Shown: positions 34,240-43,088, counted from the stretch's first letter. The stretch: 64,000 nucleotides of DNA from Achromobacter marplatensis (GCF_002209535.1 NZ_NJIG01000009.1:1-64000), one strand, 5' to 3'. Translations and numbers: made by a program. The notes: a model not told the origin generated them from the sequence alone.

Positions 34240-35093
34240 ATGGACAGCAACACGATCCCTTCCGCCCAGGTTGGGGCATGTACGGACTGCCTGCGCGGGC
34301 AGGCGCTGGCGGCCCTGGCCGCTGCAGCGTGGCCCGAGAAAATGGCGGCGGTGCGCGCCATCACCGATGGCGCGACGCTAGACCGCGCGCGGGAGTTCGC
34401 AGCGCCTGCCGGTTTGCCCGGGCGTCCGCCGCGCCTGCCGGTTTGCCCGGGCGTCCGCCGCGCCCGGAACTGGTGGCGCCCGCCCTGGTCAAGCACCGTT
34501 CCATGGCGACCCAGGAAGGACGCGCGGCGCTCTTGCACGCGCTGGCCCACATCGAATTCAACGCGGTCAACCTGGCGCTGGACATTATCTGGCGCTTTGC
34601 CGGCATGCCCGAAGCCTTCTACCGGGATTGGCTGCGCGTCGCCCGCGAAGAGGCCTATCACTTCGACCTGCTGCGCCAGCGGCTGGCGGTGCTGGGTTTC
34701 TCATACGGCGATTTTCCGGCGCACAACGGCCTGTGGGACATGGCCGAGCGGACGCGTGGCGACCTGCTGGCGCGCTTGGCGCTGGTGCCCCGCACGCTGG
34801 AAGCACGCGGCCTGGATGCCTCGCCCATGATCCGCAACAAGCTGGCCGGCGCGGGGGATGCGCAAAGCGCGGCCATCGTCGACATCATCCTGCGCGACGA
34901 GATCGGCCACGTCGCCATCGGCAACCACTGGTTCAAGCTGCTGTGCGTGCAAGCGGGCCGGGAACCGGTGGCCTGCTATGCCGAATTGGCGCAGCGTTAC
35001 GATGCGCCCCGGCTGCGCGGCCCCTTCAACCTGGAGGCGCGCCGCGCCGCAGGCTTCGACGACGACGAACTTGCCGCGCTGCAGGCGGGCTGA
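34240..35093 (+). pseudogene. DUF455 ferritin-like protein, frameshifted by a 29-bp tandem duplication
   Basis: The N-terminal half is read from ATG 34240 (MDSNTIPSAQVGACTDCLRG) and the rest is in another frame from about 34460. Removing one copy of the 29-bp repeat at 34402-34459 restores a single frame reading FAAPAGLPGRPPRPELVAP, for a 274-aa protein. The C-terminal part carries the DUF455 signature: LLHALAHIEFNAVNLALD, REEAYHFDLLRQRL and ILRDEIGHVAIGNHWF, with Glu/His residues of a di-iron ferritin-like site. An internal ATG at 34503 could still yield the last 196 residues. It may be a recent inactivation, a reversible switch or an assembly error. Confidence 0.85.
34402..34459 (+). repeat. 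Perfect 29-bp tandem duplication inside the DUF455 gene
   Basis: The unit starting GCGCCTGCCGGTTTGCC is present at 34402-34430 and again, identical, at 34431-34459. Its length is not a multiple of three, so the second copy shifts the frame by two. A third partial match (GCGCC) begins at 34460. Confidence 0.95.
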
Positions 35094-35148
35094 CGGGATC
35101 GGTCCCGTCTTGCCTGACTCGCGCCGCTTATCCCAAGGCACCCCAAGC

Positions 35149-36372
35149 ATGAAGTCCCTATTGGCCACCGCGCTCTCCGGCGCCGCCTTGACCCTGCTGG
35201 CGGGCACCGCCCCGACGGCGCAGGCCGCGGAACCCTTTGCCGCCTGCCTGTCGCAACTACGCGGCCCCGGGCTCAAGGCGGGTGTGTCGGGCGCCACCTT
35301 CGACACGCATACGGCCGGGCTCGCGCCCGACATGGCTGTGATCGATCTGCTGGATTCGCAACCGGAGTTCAAAACGCCGATCTGGGACTACATGGCGGGC
35401 CTGGTCGATGACGAGCGCGTGGCGGACGGGCAGGCCGGCATGGCGCGCTGGCAGTCCGAGCTGGACCGCGCGGCGTCGCGCTATGGCGTAGACCCGGCCA
35501 CCATCGCCGCCGTGTGGGGCGTGGAAAGCAATTTCGGCCGCACGCTGGGCGGCCGGCCGTTGCTGACGTCGTTGTCCACGCTGTCCTGCTTTGGCCGCCG
35601 GCAGGCCTATTTCCGCGGCGAATTCTTCGCCACCCTGAAGATCATCCAGGACGAGCACATCGCCCCCGACCGCCTGGTCGGCTCGTGGGCAGGGGCATTC
35701 GGCCAGACCCAGTTCATGCCGTCCACCTACTTGCGGCTGGCCGTGGATTTCGATGGCGACGGCCGCCGCGACCTGGTCGACAGCGTGCCCGACGCGCTGG
35801 CGTCCACCGCCAACTTCCTCAAGCGCGCCGGCTGGAATCCCGCACTGGCGTGGGGCTACGAGGTCAAGCTTCCCGCCGGCATCGACACGGCGGGAGCAGG
35901 CCGCAAGAACAAGCGTCCGATGTCGTCCTGGGCGCGCCAAGGCGTGACACGGGTGGACGGGCAGACCCTGCCGGCCGGCGACCTGCCTGCCGGCCTGCTG
36001 CTTCCGGCGGGGCGCAACGGCCCGGCCTTCCTGGTCACGCGCAACTTCGACGCCCTGTATTCCTACAACGCAGCGGAAAGCTATGCGCTGGCCATTGCCC
36101 ATTTGTCCGACCGGCTGCGCGGCGGCGGCCCGCTCGTGCAGCCCTGGCCGACGGATGACCCCGGGCTGTCGCGGGCGGAACGGCGCGAGCTTCAACGGCT
36201 GTTGATTGCCAAAGGCTATGACGTGGGCGAACCCGATGGCATGATCGGCGCTCGCACGCGCCAGGCCTTGCAAGCGGCGCAGCGGGAACTGGGCCTGTCG
36301 GCTGACGGCCGCGCGGGGCAGAAGGCGCTGAAGGCCCTGAAGGCGTCGGCGGCGGCCAAGACCTCGGGCTGA
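35149..36372 (+). CDS. Lytic murein transglycosylase, MltB type, with peptidoglycan-binding domain
   Basis: 407 aa from ATG 35149 with a signal peptide (to about residue 26, AQAAE). It cleaves the glycan backbone of peptidoglycan in the periplasm. The catalytic domain has IAAVWGVESNFGRTLGG, with Glu as the expected acid, and GSWAGAFGQTQFMPSTYLRLAVDFDGDGRRD split over two helices. A peptidoglycan-binding domain ends the protein (about 335-400, LQRLLIAKGYDVGEPDGMIG). No lipobox, so it is soluble or loosely attached rather than an MltB lipoprotein. Confidence 0.9.
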   Translation: MKSLLATALSGAALTLLAGTAPTAQAAEPFAACLSQLRGPGLKAGVSGATFDTHTAGLAPDMAVIDLLDSQPEFKTPIWDYMAGLVDDERVADGQAGMARWQSELDRAASRYGVDPATIAAVWGVESNFGRTLGGRPLLTSLSTLSCFGRRQAYFRGEFFATLKIIQDEHIAPDRLVGSWAGAFGQTQFMPSTYLRLAVDFDGDGRRDLVDSVPDALASTANFLKRAGWNPALAWGYEVKLPAGIDTAGAGRKNKRPMSSWARQGVTRVDGQTLPAGDLPAGLLLPAGRNGPAFLVTRNFDALYSYNAAESYALAIAHLSDRLRGGGPLVQPWPTDDPGLSRAERRELQRLLIAKGYDVGEPDGMIGARTRQALQAAQRELGLSADGRAGQKALKALKASAAAKTSG

Positions 36373-36483
36373 CCGGCCGCGATTTACAAGTTTTGCAAAG
36401 ATCCGGCCCCAGGTAACGGGGCTGACATGCGTTGCGCCAGCAGCGGCCCTATACTGGTTTTCCGACTTTTCTGGAGCATTGCG

Positions 36484-36897
36484 ATGAGTCTGTTGGATAC
36501 CTTGGCCTCGATGGCCGGCGGCGGTCAGCAAGGGGGCTCGGCATCGCTGCTGCCCGCGCTGATCGAGCAACTGAACAAATATCCGGGTGGCCTGAGCGGC
36601 CTGATCGCCAGCTTCCAGCAGGGCGGCTTGAGCGAGATCGTCGCGTCATGGGTAGGCACGGGGCAGAACCTGCCCGTCAGCGCCGATCAGCTCGGTTCCG
36701 TGCTGGACCCCGGCGTCGTCAATGACCTGGCGGCCAAGACCGGCCAGGACACCGATTCCGTGCTGGGTTCCCTGTCTTCGCTGCTGCCGCAGCTGGTGGA
36801 CAAGGCCACGCCGGAAGGCGCGGTGCAACCGGGGCAGCAATTCAACCCGACCGATCTGCTGGCGTCGCTGTCCGGCCTGTTCGGCAACCGCGGCTGA
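36484..36897 (+). CDS. YidB-like DUF937 protein
   Basis: 137 aa from ATG 36484, with GGAG 7 nt upstream (36473-36476). DUF937/YidB pattern: SLLDTLASMAGG, ALIEQLNKYPGGLSGLIASF, GGLSEIVASWVGTGQN and the final LLASLSGLFG. The C-terminal helices resemble a carrier-like fold. No signal peptide. Function unknown. Confidence 0.82.
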   Translation: MSLLDTLASMAGGGQQGGSASLLPALIEQLNKYPGGLSGLIASFQQGGLSEIVASWVGTGQNLPVSADQLGSVLDPGVVNDLAAKTGQDTDSVLGSLSSLLPQLVDKATPEGAVQPGQQFNPTDLLASLSGLFGNRG

Positions 36898-36917
36898 AGG
36901 CGGCACGGGATTTTCGC

Positions 36918-37907
36918 CTGACACGCCGTCTGGTTGCATCCCCCTCCCGCCGGCGCCTCCTGCAGGCGTTGGCGCTTGGTGCGTTGGCGCCGCTGGCAGC
37001 CTGCGCGCCGCCGTTGTCGTTGAACGCCACGTTCCTGCAACTGTGGCGCAGTCATCTGGACCTGAGCCCCGACGATTGGCGCGTGCGCCTGTCCGCCTAC
37101 CGGCGGCTGGGCTGCCGCGAGGTCTTTCTGCAATGGGTGGGGCTGGAAGGGGGGCGGCCGGACGACTGGATGGTGCCCGATGCGGTGCTGCGCCTTATCT
37201 TCGACGAAGCCGAGCGTCAGGGCCTGGGCGTGCACGTGGGCCTGCCCTACGATCAGCGCTGGTGGGACGTGCTGGCCAGCCAGGACAAGGCCGCCTTCAC
37301 CGGCTACCTGGATCAGACGCGCTCGCGCGGCGTGGCCTATATGGAGTCGGCGCCGTGGCCCAAGCGCCGCGCGTTCCGAGGCTGGTACCTGCCGTATGAA
37401 CTCGAGCAATACAACTGGGCGTCTGCCGAGCGCCAGGGGCAGTTGATTCCCTGGCTGGACGCGCTCTCGCGCACGGCGCAGGCCACGAGCCGGGGCGTGC
37501 CCTGCATATCGACGTATCACAGCCGCCTGCCCGGCGACGGTTCGCTGATGAAGCTGTGGCAAGGCATCCTGGACCAGGTGCGGATCCATCCGATGATCCA
37601 GGATGGCGTGGGCGTGGCCGGCCTGGCGAACTACCAGGCGCTGGAACCGCTGCACGACATGCTGCTGGCGCGCCGGGCCTCGTTCGATCTGATCCTGGAA
37701 CTGTTCGAGGAACTGCCGTCAGGCAGTACCGACGGGTCCACCTTCAAAGCGCGCTCGGCGGAGTTCAGCCGCGTGAAACAACAATGGGACGTGGCCCGCG
37801 GCTATGGCGCCAAGCGCGTCGTGGCGTTTGCGATCGACCCCTGGGTCATCGATGACACGCCCGAGGCGCGTGCGCTGATGCGCGCCTGGCTGGACGCGCG
37901 CGTCTGA
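36918..37907 (+). CDS. DUF4434 lipoprotein, YbcH-like putative glycoside hydrolase
   Basis: About 329 aa if translation begins at the CTG at 36918. No ATG, GTG or TTG exists upstream in frame before TTG 36969, yet the bases before that TTG encode a clear Tat/lipoprotein leader (TRRLVASPSRRRLLQ, then APLAAC). GGGA lies 7 nt before the CTG. The mature part (FLQLWRSHLDLSPDDW, VGLPYDQRWW, GWYLPYELEQYNW, ISTYHSRLPGDG) fits DUF4434, a TIM-barrel family. I recall E. coli YbcH, encoded beside nfrA and nfrB, as the same type. It converges with the nfr-type operon, leaving 7 bp, so a role in trimming that polysaccharide is a reasonable inference. Start uncertain. Confidence 0.7.
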   Translation: MTRRLVASPSRRRLLQALALGALAPLAACAPPLSLNATFLQLWRSHLDLSPDDWRVRLSAYRRLGCREVFLQWVGLEGGRPDDWMVPDAVLRLIFDEAERQGLGVHVGLPYDQRWWDVLASQDKAAFTGYLDQTRSRGVAYMESAPWPKRRAFRGWYLPYELEQYNWASAERQGQLIPWLDALSRTAQATSRGVPCISTYHSRLPGDGSLMKLWQGILDQVRIHPMIQDGVGVAGLANYQALEPLHDMLLARRASFDLILELFEELPSGSTDGSTFKARSAEFSRVKQQWDVARGYGAKRVVAFAIDPWVIDDTPEARALMRAWLDARV

Positions 37908-37914
37908 GCGCGCG

Positions 37915-39045
37915 TCAGTTGAAGCTGCGCCCGATGATCTCCAGCATCACTTCGCTGGTGCCGCCGAAAATGCGCAGCGCGCGCGCGTCGACCCAGGCGC
38001 GGCCGATGCCGTATTCCGCCATGTAGCCGTAGCCGCCATACATCTGCAGCAGGTCGTCCAGCACGCGGCCCTGGATTTCGGTGGCGTTCAACTTGGCGAT
38101 GGCGGCCGTCGTGGGGTCCAGTTCGCCTTCCATCTGGCGCGCCAGGCAGTCGTCCAGGAACACGCGGAGCATGGTGGTTTGCGCGCGGGCGTTGGCCAGC
38201 TTGAAGCGCGTGTTCTGATAGTCGATCACGCGGCGGCTGAATACCTTGCGATCGCGGGTGTACTGCGCGGCTTCGTCCAGCATGCCTTCGACCGAGGCGG
38301 CGGCGCGCAAGGCGATCGCCAGCCGTTCGCGCGCCAGTTCGCGCGTCATGTATTCGAAGGCGGCGTTCTCCTGCCCCAGCAGGCAATCCGCCGGGACGCG
38401 CACCTCGTCGAAATACAGCTCGCAGGTGTCCTGGCTGTGCTGGCCGATCTTGTTTAGCGCCGCGCCCTTGGTGTAGCCGGGCAGGTTCTCTTCAACGCAG
38501 AACAGCGACAGGCCGCGTGCGCCCTGGTCCGGATCGGTGGTGGCCAGCACGATGGCCAGGCCTGCGTTCACACCATTGGTGATGAAGGTCTTCTGGCCGC
38601 TGAGCACATAGGCGTCGCCGTCGCGGCGCGCCCGCGTGCGGATGGCTTTCAGGTCGCTGCCGGCGCCGGGCTCCGTCAACGCGATGGCGCCGATCACTTC
38701 GCCGCGCGTCATCGGGGGCAGCCAGCGTTCCTTTTGCGCGTCGGTGCCGAAGTTCAGCAGATAGGGCGACACCATGTCCGAATGGATCGAAAAGCCGATG
38801 CCCAGGAAGTTCGCATGGGCAAGTTCTTCGATGACGACGGTGGCGTGGCCGAAGTCGCCCCCCAGGCCGTATGGCTCGGGCAGGGCGCAGTTGAGCAGGC
38901 CTTCTTCGCCCGCGCGCCGCCACAGCGAGCGCGGCGTGACGCCGGCCTTTTCCCATTCGGCATAGTGGGGCGCGATCTCGTTGGCGACAAAGCGCCTGAC
39001 CTGATCGCGGAACAGTTCATGGTCATCCCTGAAAACGCGGCGCAT
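37915..39045 (-). CDS. Acyl-CoA dehydrogenase, last gene of the polysaccharide operon
   Basis: 376-aa flavoprotein that introduces a 2,3 double bond into an acyl thioester. FAD motifs AIALTEPGAGSDLKAIRTRA and QKTFITNGVNAG are present. IFGGTSEVMLEIIGR closes the domain without a Glu at the short-chain catalytic position. GMLDEAAQYTRDRKVF offers the alternative catalytic Glu seen in long-chain and isovaleryl-type enzymes. It starts 9 bp after the algF-like stop, so it is co-transcribed. The partner carrier and ligase genes in the same operon raise the possibility that it acts on a carrier-bound acyl group, as prolyl-carrier dehydrogenases do. Confidence 0.88.
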   Translation of the reverse strand: MRRVFRDDHELFRDQVRRFVANEIAPHYAEWEKAGVTPRSLWRRAGEEGLLNCALPEPYGLGGDFGHATVVIEELAHANFLGIGFSIHSDMVSPYLLNFGTDAQKERWLPPMTRGEVIGAIALTEPGAGSDLKAIRTRARRDGDAYVLSGQKTFITNGVNAGLAIVLATTDPDQGARGLSLFCVEENLPGYTKGAALNKIGQHSQDTCELYFDEVRVPADCLLGQENAAFEYMTRELARERLAIALRAAASVEGMLDEAAQYTRDRKVFSRRVIDYQNTRFKLANARAQTTMLRVFLDDCLARQMEGELDPTTAAIAKLNATEIQGRVLDDLLQMYGGYGYMAEYGIGRAWVDARALRIFGGTSEVMLEIIGRSFN

Positions 39046-39054
39046 GACGTCTCC

Positions 39055-39729
39055 TTAGCGGCTGTAGGGGTCCGTGGCGCTGACCTGGCCGTGCAATACC
39101 GGCGCGGCCGCGGTCCCGGTCAGGAACAGGCTGTAGTGGTCGCCTGGTTGCAGGGCCGGCAGCGGCAGCGCGGGCGACGCGGCAGCGCCGCAGCCCGCGG
39201 CCAACGTGGCGCTGACCGGGTTGATGGCACGCGCGGCGGACGCGCCCGGCTTCACGTCCTGGAACAGTGCTGGCCCGGACGGGCTCACGCCCAGTTGGCC
39301 GGCAGTGCAATCGGCCGCCAGGTTGTAGAAGCGCAGTTCCGCCTTCAGCGCATCCTGCGTGCCGTTGCTGTCGTCGATGACGGCAAATGTCAGCTTGCCG
39401 TCGCTGCGCTGGGGGATCAGCGTGCTGAAGGTGTCGGGGGGCACTTGCAGGCTGGCTGCGGGCTTGCCGTCCACCAGCACGTTGAAGGACTGGTTTCCGC
39501 GGACGATGGCGTAGGTCGTGGCGGGCTTGGCCGCGCCGGATTCCTGCGCCGGTCCGTTGGCGATCTGCACGCGCAACGGGACGGCATCCGGATTCACGAT
39601 GCGCACGAATGAGGATCCCGCGGGCGGACGGGCGGCGTAGAGCTGCGCGAAGGCGCCTTCGGCCGCCGCGTTGCCGGACAGCATGGCCAGCGCAAGGGCA
39701 AGCGCCGCATTTCGGTAAAGGAGGGGCAT
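39055..39729 (-). CDS. AlgF-like periplasmic acetylation protein
   Basis: 224 aa with a signal peptide (cleavage near AAAEG, residue 23). The mature start FAQLYAARPPAGSSFVRIVNPD resembles AlgF, a periplasmic protein needed for alginate O-acetylation. The remainder is beta-rich (TYAIVRGNQSFNVLVDGKP, GDHYSLFLTG). It is placed after the ligase and carrier genes with 3 bp spacing. Its presence beside MBOAT, AlgJ-like and AlgX-like genes supports an acyl transfer complex. AlgF is a poorly conserved family, so the call rests partly on context. Confidence 0.72.
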   Translation of the reverse strand: MPLLYRNAALALALAMLSGNAAAEGAFAQLYAARPPAGSSFVRIVNPDAVPLRVQIANGPAQESGAAKPATTYAIVRGNQSFNVLVDGKPAASLQVPPDTFSTLIPQRSDGKLTFAVIDDSNGTQDALKAELRFYNLAADCTAGQLGVSPSGPALFQDVKPGASAARAINPVSATLAAGCGAAASPALPLPALQPGDHYSLFLTGTAAAPVLHGQVSATDPYSR

Positions 39730-39732
39730 GGT

Positions 39733-41202
39733 TCAGGACTCCGGTTTTTTGCTGAGGCGGGCGTCCAGGTACAGGCGCTGGAGCTGCTTGCGGTCCGCCT
39801 TGTCCGTGCTGGTCGTGGGGAAGCGGTGGCAGGCGACCAGCTCGGACGGGATCATGTAGGGCGGCAGGCGGCGCGCCAGCAGCGCCTTCCAATCCCGTAG
39901 TTCCGGCGGCAGCGGTTGCAGGCCGTCGGGGCCCGCCACCGCCGGCTCGACAAAACCGATCAGGCGCACGATCGCGCCGTCCGGGCGGCGCAGGGCGACG
40001 GTGGCGCCGGCGCGCGCGCCGGGCAGGGTGGCCAGGGCGGCATCGATCTCGGCGAGCTCGATGCGGTAGCCGTGCAGTTTGATCTGGTCGTCGGCCCGGC
40101 CGCGGAAGGTGACCAGCCCTTGCGCGTGGATCTCGCCCAGGTCGCCGCTGCGGTAGCCGCGCTTGCCGTTGCGCGTGAACATGCGCGAGGCGTTCAGGTC
40201 AGGGCGGTTCAGATAGCCGCGCATGACATGGTCGCCCGAGATGCTGATTTCGCCGTTTTCGATGAAGACGTCCGCGTAGGGCTTGGCGCGGCCGATGGGA
40301 AACGGGTTGGGCGCTGCGGCGCGCAAGGCCGGATCGATCTCGACCCAGGTCGTGGAGCAAGTGGCTTCCGTCGGGCCGTACGAATTGATGATGCGGACCT
40401 GGGGAAAGCGCTGCCAGAGTTCTTCGGCCATCGGCGGCGTCAGCGATTCCGCGCCGAATACGAAGACGCGCAGGTCGGGCAGATGGGCGTGGTTGAAGTC
40501 CGGATTGAACAGTTGTTGACGCACGAACGACGGCGTCGAGGCCCAGACATTGATACGGGTGTCGGCCAGGTACCGGATGAAGGCGTCACGCTCGGCGATG
40601 GTCTCGCGTGGGCAGAGCACGCAGGTGCCACCCAGTTCCAGCGCGCCCACCCAGTTGAACAGCGAAAAGTCGAAGCTGAACAGCATCTGGTCCATGAAGG
40701 CGGGCGCCGCCCCCAGGTTCAGGCAGTCGCGGATCCAGCCGGCAAAGAGCGTGACGCTTTCGCGTCCGATCTGCACGCCCTTGGGATCGCCCGTGCTGCC
40801 CGAAGTGAACATGATGTAGGCCAGCCCCGCCTCGGCCAACGGCGCGGGGGCGTCGCAGCCGGGCAGGAAGACCTTGGCCTGGGCGTCGTAGCGCAGGCCG
40901 GCGCGCACCAGTTCGCCGATGCGCGCGATGCGTTCCGGCGGGTTGATGACGTCTACCGGCACGAAGGGCACGCCCAGCCGCAGGCAGCCCAGGATGGCCA
41001 CGAGGAAGGCGGTTTCCTTGTGGCCCGAAATCGTGAGCGGCACGCCCGCAGTGGCGCCGGCCCGGCGAGCGTTCGCTTCCCAGGCTTGCGTGGCGGCCTT
41101 CAGCTCGCCCCAGGTCGTCGCGCCTTGCGCGTCGACCACTGCGACGGCGTCGGCGCCTGACTCGGTGTCGGCAAAGTCGTAAGCGTTGAAATCGAAACGC
41201 AT
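39733..41202 (-). CDS. DltA-like acyl adenylation ligase
   Basis: 489 aa from ATG 41202 (GGAGG lies 7 nt upstream); an in-frame extension to 41268 was dropped. It activates a small acid as acyl-AMP and loads it on the adjacent carrier protein. ANL motifs are clear: FTSGSTGDPKGVQ (P-loop), INSYGPTEAT, YRSGDLGEI and the C-terminal DKADRKQLQ lysine. Similarity to DltA (D-alanine ligase) is strong: LFSFDFSLFNWVGALELGG, INVWASTPSFVRQQL. The Asp that binds the amino group of alanine is kept (SFDFS). At the site of the Cys that gates D-Ala in Bacillus DltA, this protein has Gly (VFGAES). The substrate may therefore be an amino acid other than D-Ala. Confidence 0.88.
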   Translation of the reverse strand: MRFDFNAYDFADTESGADAVAVVDAQGATTWGELKAATQAWEANARRAGATAGVPLTISGHKETAFLVAILGCLRLGVPFVPVDVINPPERIARIGELVRAGLRYDAQAKVFLPGCDAPAPLAEAGLAYIMFTSGSTGDPKGVQIGRESVTLFAGWIRDCLNLGAAPAFMDQMLFSFDFSLFNWVGALELGGTCVLCPRETIAERDAFIRYLADTRINVWASTPSFVRQQLFNPDFNHAHLPDLRVFVFGAESLTPPMAEELWQRFPQVRIINSYGPTEATCSTTWVEIDPALRAAAPNPFPIGRAKPYADVFIENGEISISGDHVMRGYLNRPDLNASRMFTRNGKRGYRSGDLGEIHAQGLVTFRGRADDQIKLHGYRIELAEIDAALATLPGARAGATVALRRPDGAIVRLIGFVEPAVAGPDGLQPLPPELRDWKALLARRLPPYMIPSELVACHRFPTTSTDKADRKQLQRLYLDARLSKKPES

Positions 41203-41233
41203 GGTCCAGTCCTCCGGGCTGCTCGCCTGTGGG

Positions 41234-41473
41234 TCAAGCGCGGGCGTTCTCCGCGATGAATGCGGCAAGCGTGTGCACCGACTCCAGATGCACGTCGATC
41301 TCGGTCGGCGGAATCTTGCAGCCGAACTCGCGTTCCACGGCCAGCGCCAGGTCGACGGCGGCCAACGAATCCACCAGGCCGGAGTCGATCAGCAGCGTGT
41401 CGGGATCGACCTTGGTCAGGATGATGCTTTCGATGATGTCCGAGACCTTGGTCTCGATCGTCTTGATGTCCAT
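41234..41473 (-). CDS. Acyl carrier protein, DltC-like
   Basis: 79-aa free-standing carrier with AGGAG before the start. The phosphopantetheine Ser lies in LIDSGLVDSLAAVDL; helices II and III follow (LAVEREFGCKIPP, VHLESVHTLAAFI). It sits 31 bp before the DltA-like ligase, so the pair should form a loading module that delivers an activated acyl group to the membrane acyltransferase next to it. Confidence 0.9.
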   Translation of the reverse strand: MDIKTIETKVSDIIESIILTKVDPDTLLIDSGLVDSLAAVDLALAVEREFGCKIPPTEIDVHLESVHTLAAFIAENARA

Positions 41474-41498
41474 ATGATGCTCCTGGACCGCGTCGCGG

Positions 41499-43079
41499 TC
41501 AGAATTGGAAATAGAGGAACCGGGTTACCTTGTGCAGGTTTACCAGGCAAAGGAACAGCAGCGCCAGCATCGCGACCAGCCAGGCCGCGTTGGGACGCCA
41601 CCGCATGAAGGCGCTGGGCGCTTCCTGTGTCTTGAAGAGCGCGGGTGAATAGCGGCCCAGGATCTGGTGCGCATTGGGCGTGAACCAGGCGATGCCCAGC
41701 AACACGACCGCGTAGACCAGCTGCAGGTGATGGCCCACCACGACGCGCCAGGCGTCGCCCCAGGCCAGGCCGGCCACATGCGCGGACAGGTCCAGTGCTT
41801 CCATGCCACGCAAGCCGACCATGCCCTGCATCAGCAGCATCGCGTCGCCCACGCCATGGGCGCGGAAGAACGCCTGAGCCACCAGCACCGCCACGAAGGT
41901 CAGCAGAATGCAGAGGGCGCGCTTGATTCCGCCCACCTTGCGCGCGGCGGCCGGCTTGCGGCCGACGACGAAAATCCGCCAGGCATGGTTCACCGACAGG
42001 TACATGGCGTGCAGTAGCCCGAAGACGATGAACTGCAGGCCCGCGCCGTGCCACACGCCCGCCAGCGTCATCGTGAAGAGCGTGGGGAACACGATGCTGC
42101 TGACGAATCCGCCCGGCGTGCTGATGCCGGCGGAGCCCACCGGCAGGTTGCGGTCCGTGCGCCACTTCGATACCGCCATCGCCACGGGGTAGTACAGGTA
42201 GGCGGTGATGTAGCGGGTCAGCGTCATGTGCCAGCGTGCCCAGAAATCGATGATGCTGCTGGCCTTGTAAGGCGAGTTGAAGTTCAGCGGGAAGCGGATG
42301 CCGAACATCTTGGCCAGGCCCAGCGCCATGTCCGAGTAGCCTGAAAAGTCGAAGTACAGCTGCAGCGCGTAGCAGATGCTGGCGCCCCAGGAGCCCCAGA
42401 ACATCAGCTCGCCCGGCGCCGCGAAGCCGGCGTCCGCATAGGGCGCGATGCCGTCGGCCAGCAGCACCTTCTTGGCCAGCCCGATCACGAACAACATCGC
42501 GCCGACCGACAGGTTTTCGGCCTTGAAGCGGTAGTTCTCGGGTTGCGCGAACTGCGGCATCATTTCCTTGTGATGCAGGATGGGGCCAGCGATCAGGTGC
42601 GGAAAGAACGTGACGAACAGCACATAGCTGAGCAGGCTGCGTTCCTTCACCACGCCGGCCTTGCAATCCAGCAGGTAGCCGATCTGCGTGAACGTGAAGA
42701 ACGAAATCCCCAGCGGCAGGATGATGTCGTCGATCGTCGTGCTGGTCATGCCCAGGTCGGTCAGGAAGTTCAGCAGCGTCGCGAAGTACTTGTAATGGAA
42801 CAGCAGTACCAGGTCGGCGCCCACGCCCAGGCCGACGATCAGCCCTTGCAGCCGGGGGCGTCCGGCGTAGTGCAGGATCAGTTGGCTGATTATGTAGTTG
42901 AACGCGATGGACCCCGCCAGAAGCGCCACGAACTGCGGGTTCCACCAGCCGTAGAAGACCAGCGAGGTCAGGCACAGCCACAACGCCGCCAGGCGCACGT
43001 TCAGCGGCCCCAGCGCGTAATAGACGGCGAGTGTGACCGGCAGGAAGATCAGCAGGAACAGGTAGGAGTTAAATAGCAT
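41499..43079 (-). CDS. MBOAT-family O-acyltransferase (AlgI/DltB type)
   Basis: 526-aa membrane-bound O-acyltransferase that carries acyl groups across the inner membrane. About ten helices. Family motifs: NYIISQLILHY, FFPHLIAGPILHHKEM, LYFDFSGYSDMALGLAKMFGI, FNSPYKASSIIDFWARWHMTLTRYI split across helices, and the catalytic His in AGVWHGAGLQF. With an adjacent carrier and ligase it could use carrier-bound acyl groups as DltB does, rather than acetyl-CoA; the AlgJ, AlgX and AlgF-like partners point to a polysaccharide target. Confidence 0.93.
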   Translation of the reverse strand: MLFNSYLFLLIFLPVTLAVYYALGPLNVRLAALWLCLTSLVFYGWWNPQFVALLAGSIAFNYIISQLILHYAGRPRLQGLIVGLGVGADLVLLFHYKYFATLLNFLTDLGMTSTTIDDIILPLGISFFTFTQIGYLLDCKAGVVKERSLLSYVLFVTFFPHLIAGPILHHKEMMPQFAQPENYRFKAENLSVGAMLFVIGLAKKVLLADGIAPYADAGFAAPGELMFWGSWGASICYALQLYFDFSGYSDMALGLAKMFGIRFPLNFNSPYKASSIIDFWARWHMTLTRYITAYLYYPVAMAVSKWRTDRNLPVGSAGISTPGGFVSSIVFPTLFTMTLAGVWHGAGLQFIVFGLLHAMYLSVNHAWRIFVVGRKPAAARKVGGIKRALCILLTFVAVLVAQAFFRAHGVGDAMLLMQGMVGLRGMEALDLSAHVAGLAWGDAWRVVVGHHLQLVYAVVLLGIAWFTPNAHQILGRYSPALFKTQEAPSAFMRWRPNAAWLVAMLALLFLCLVNLHKVTRFLYFQF

Positions 43080-43088
43080 CTTGGTTCG

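Noticed and set aside
34503-35093. A short intact DUF455 protein from ATG 34503
   Set aside because: It can be translated in principle, but lacks the conserved N-terminal part that is still present in the other frame; the duplication explains the split better.
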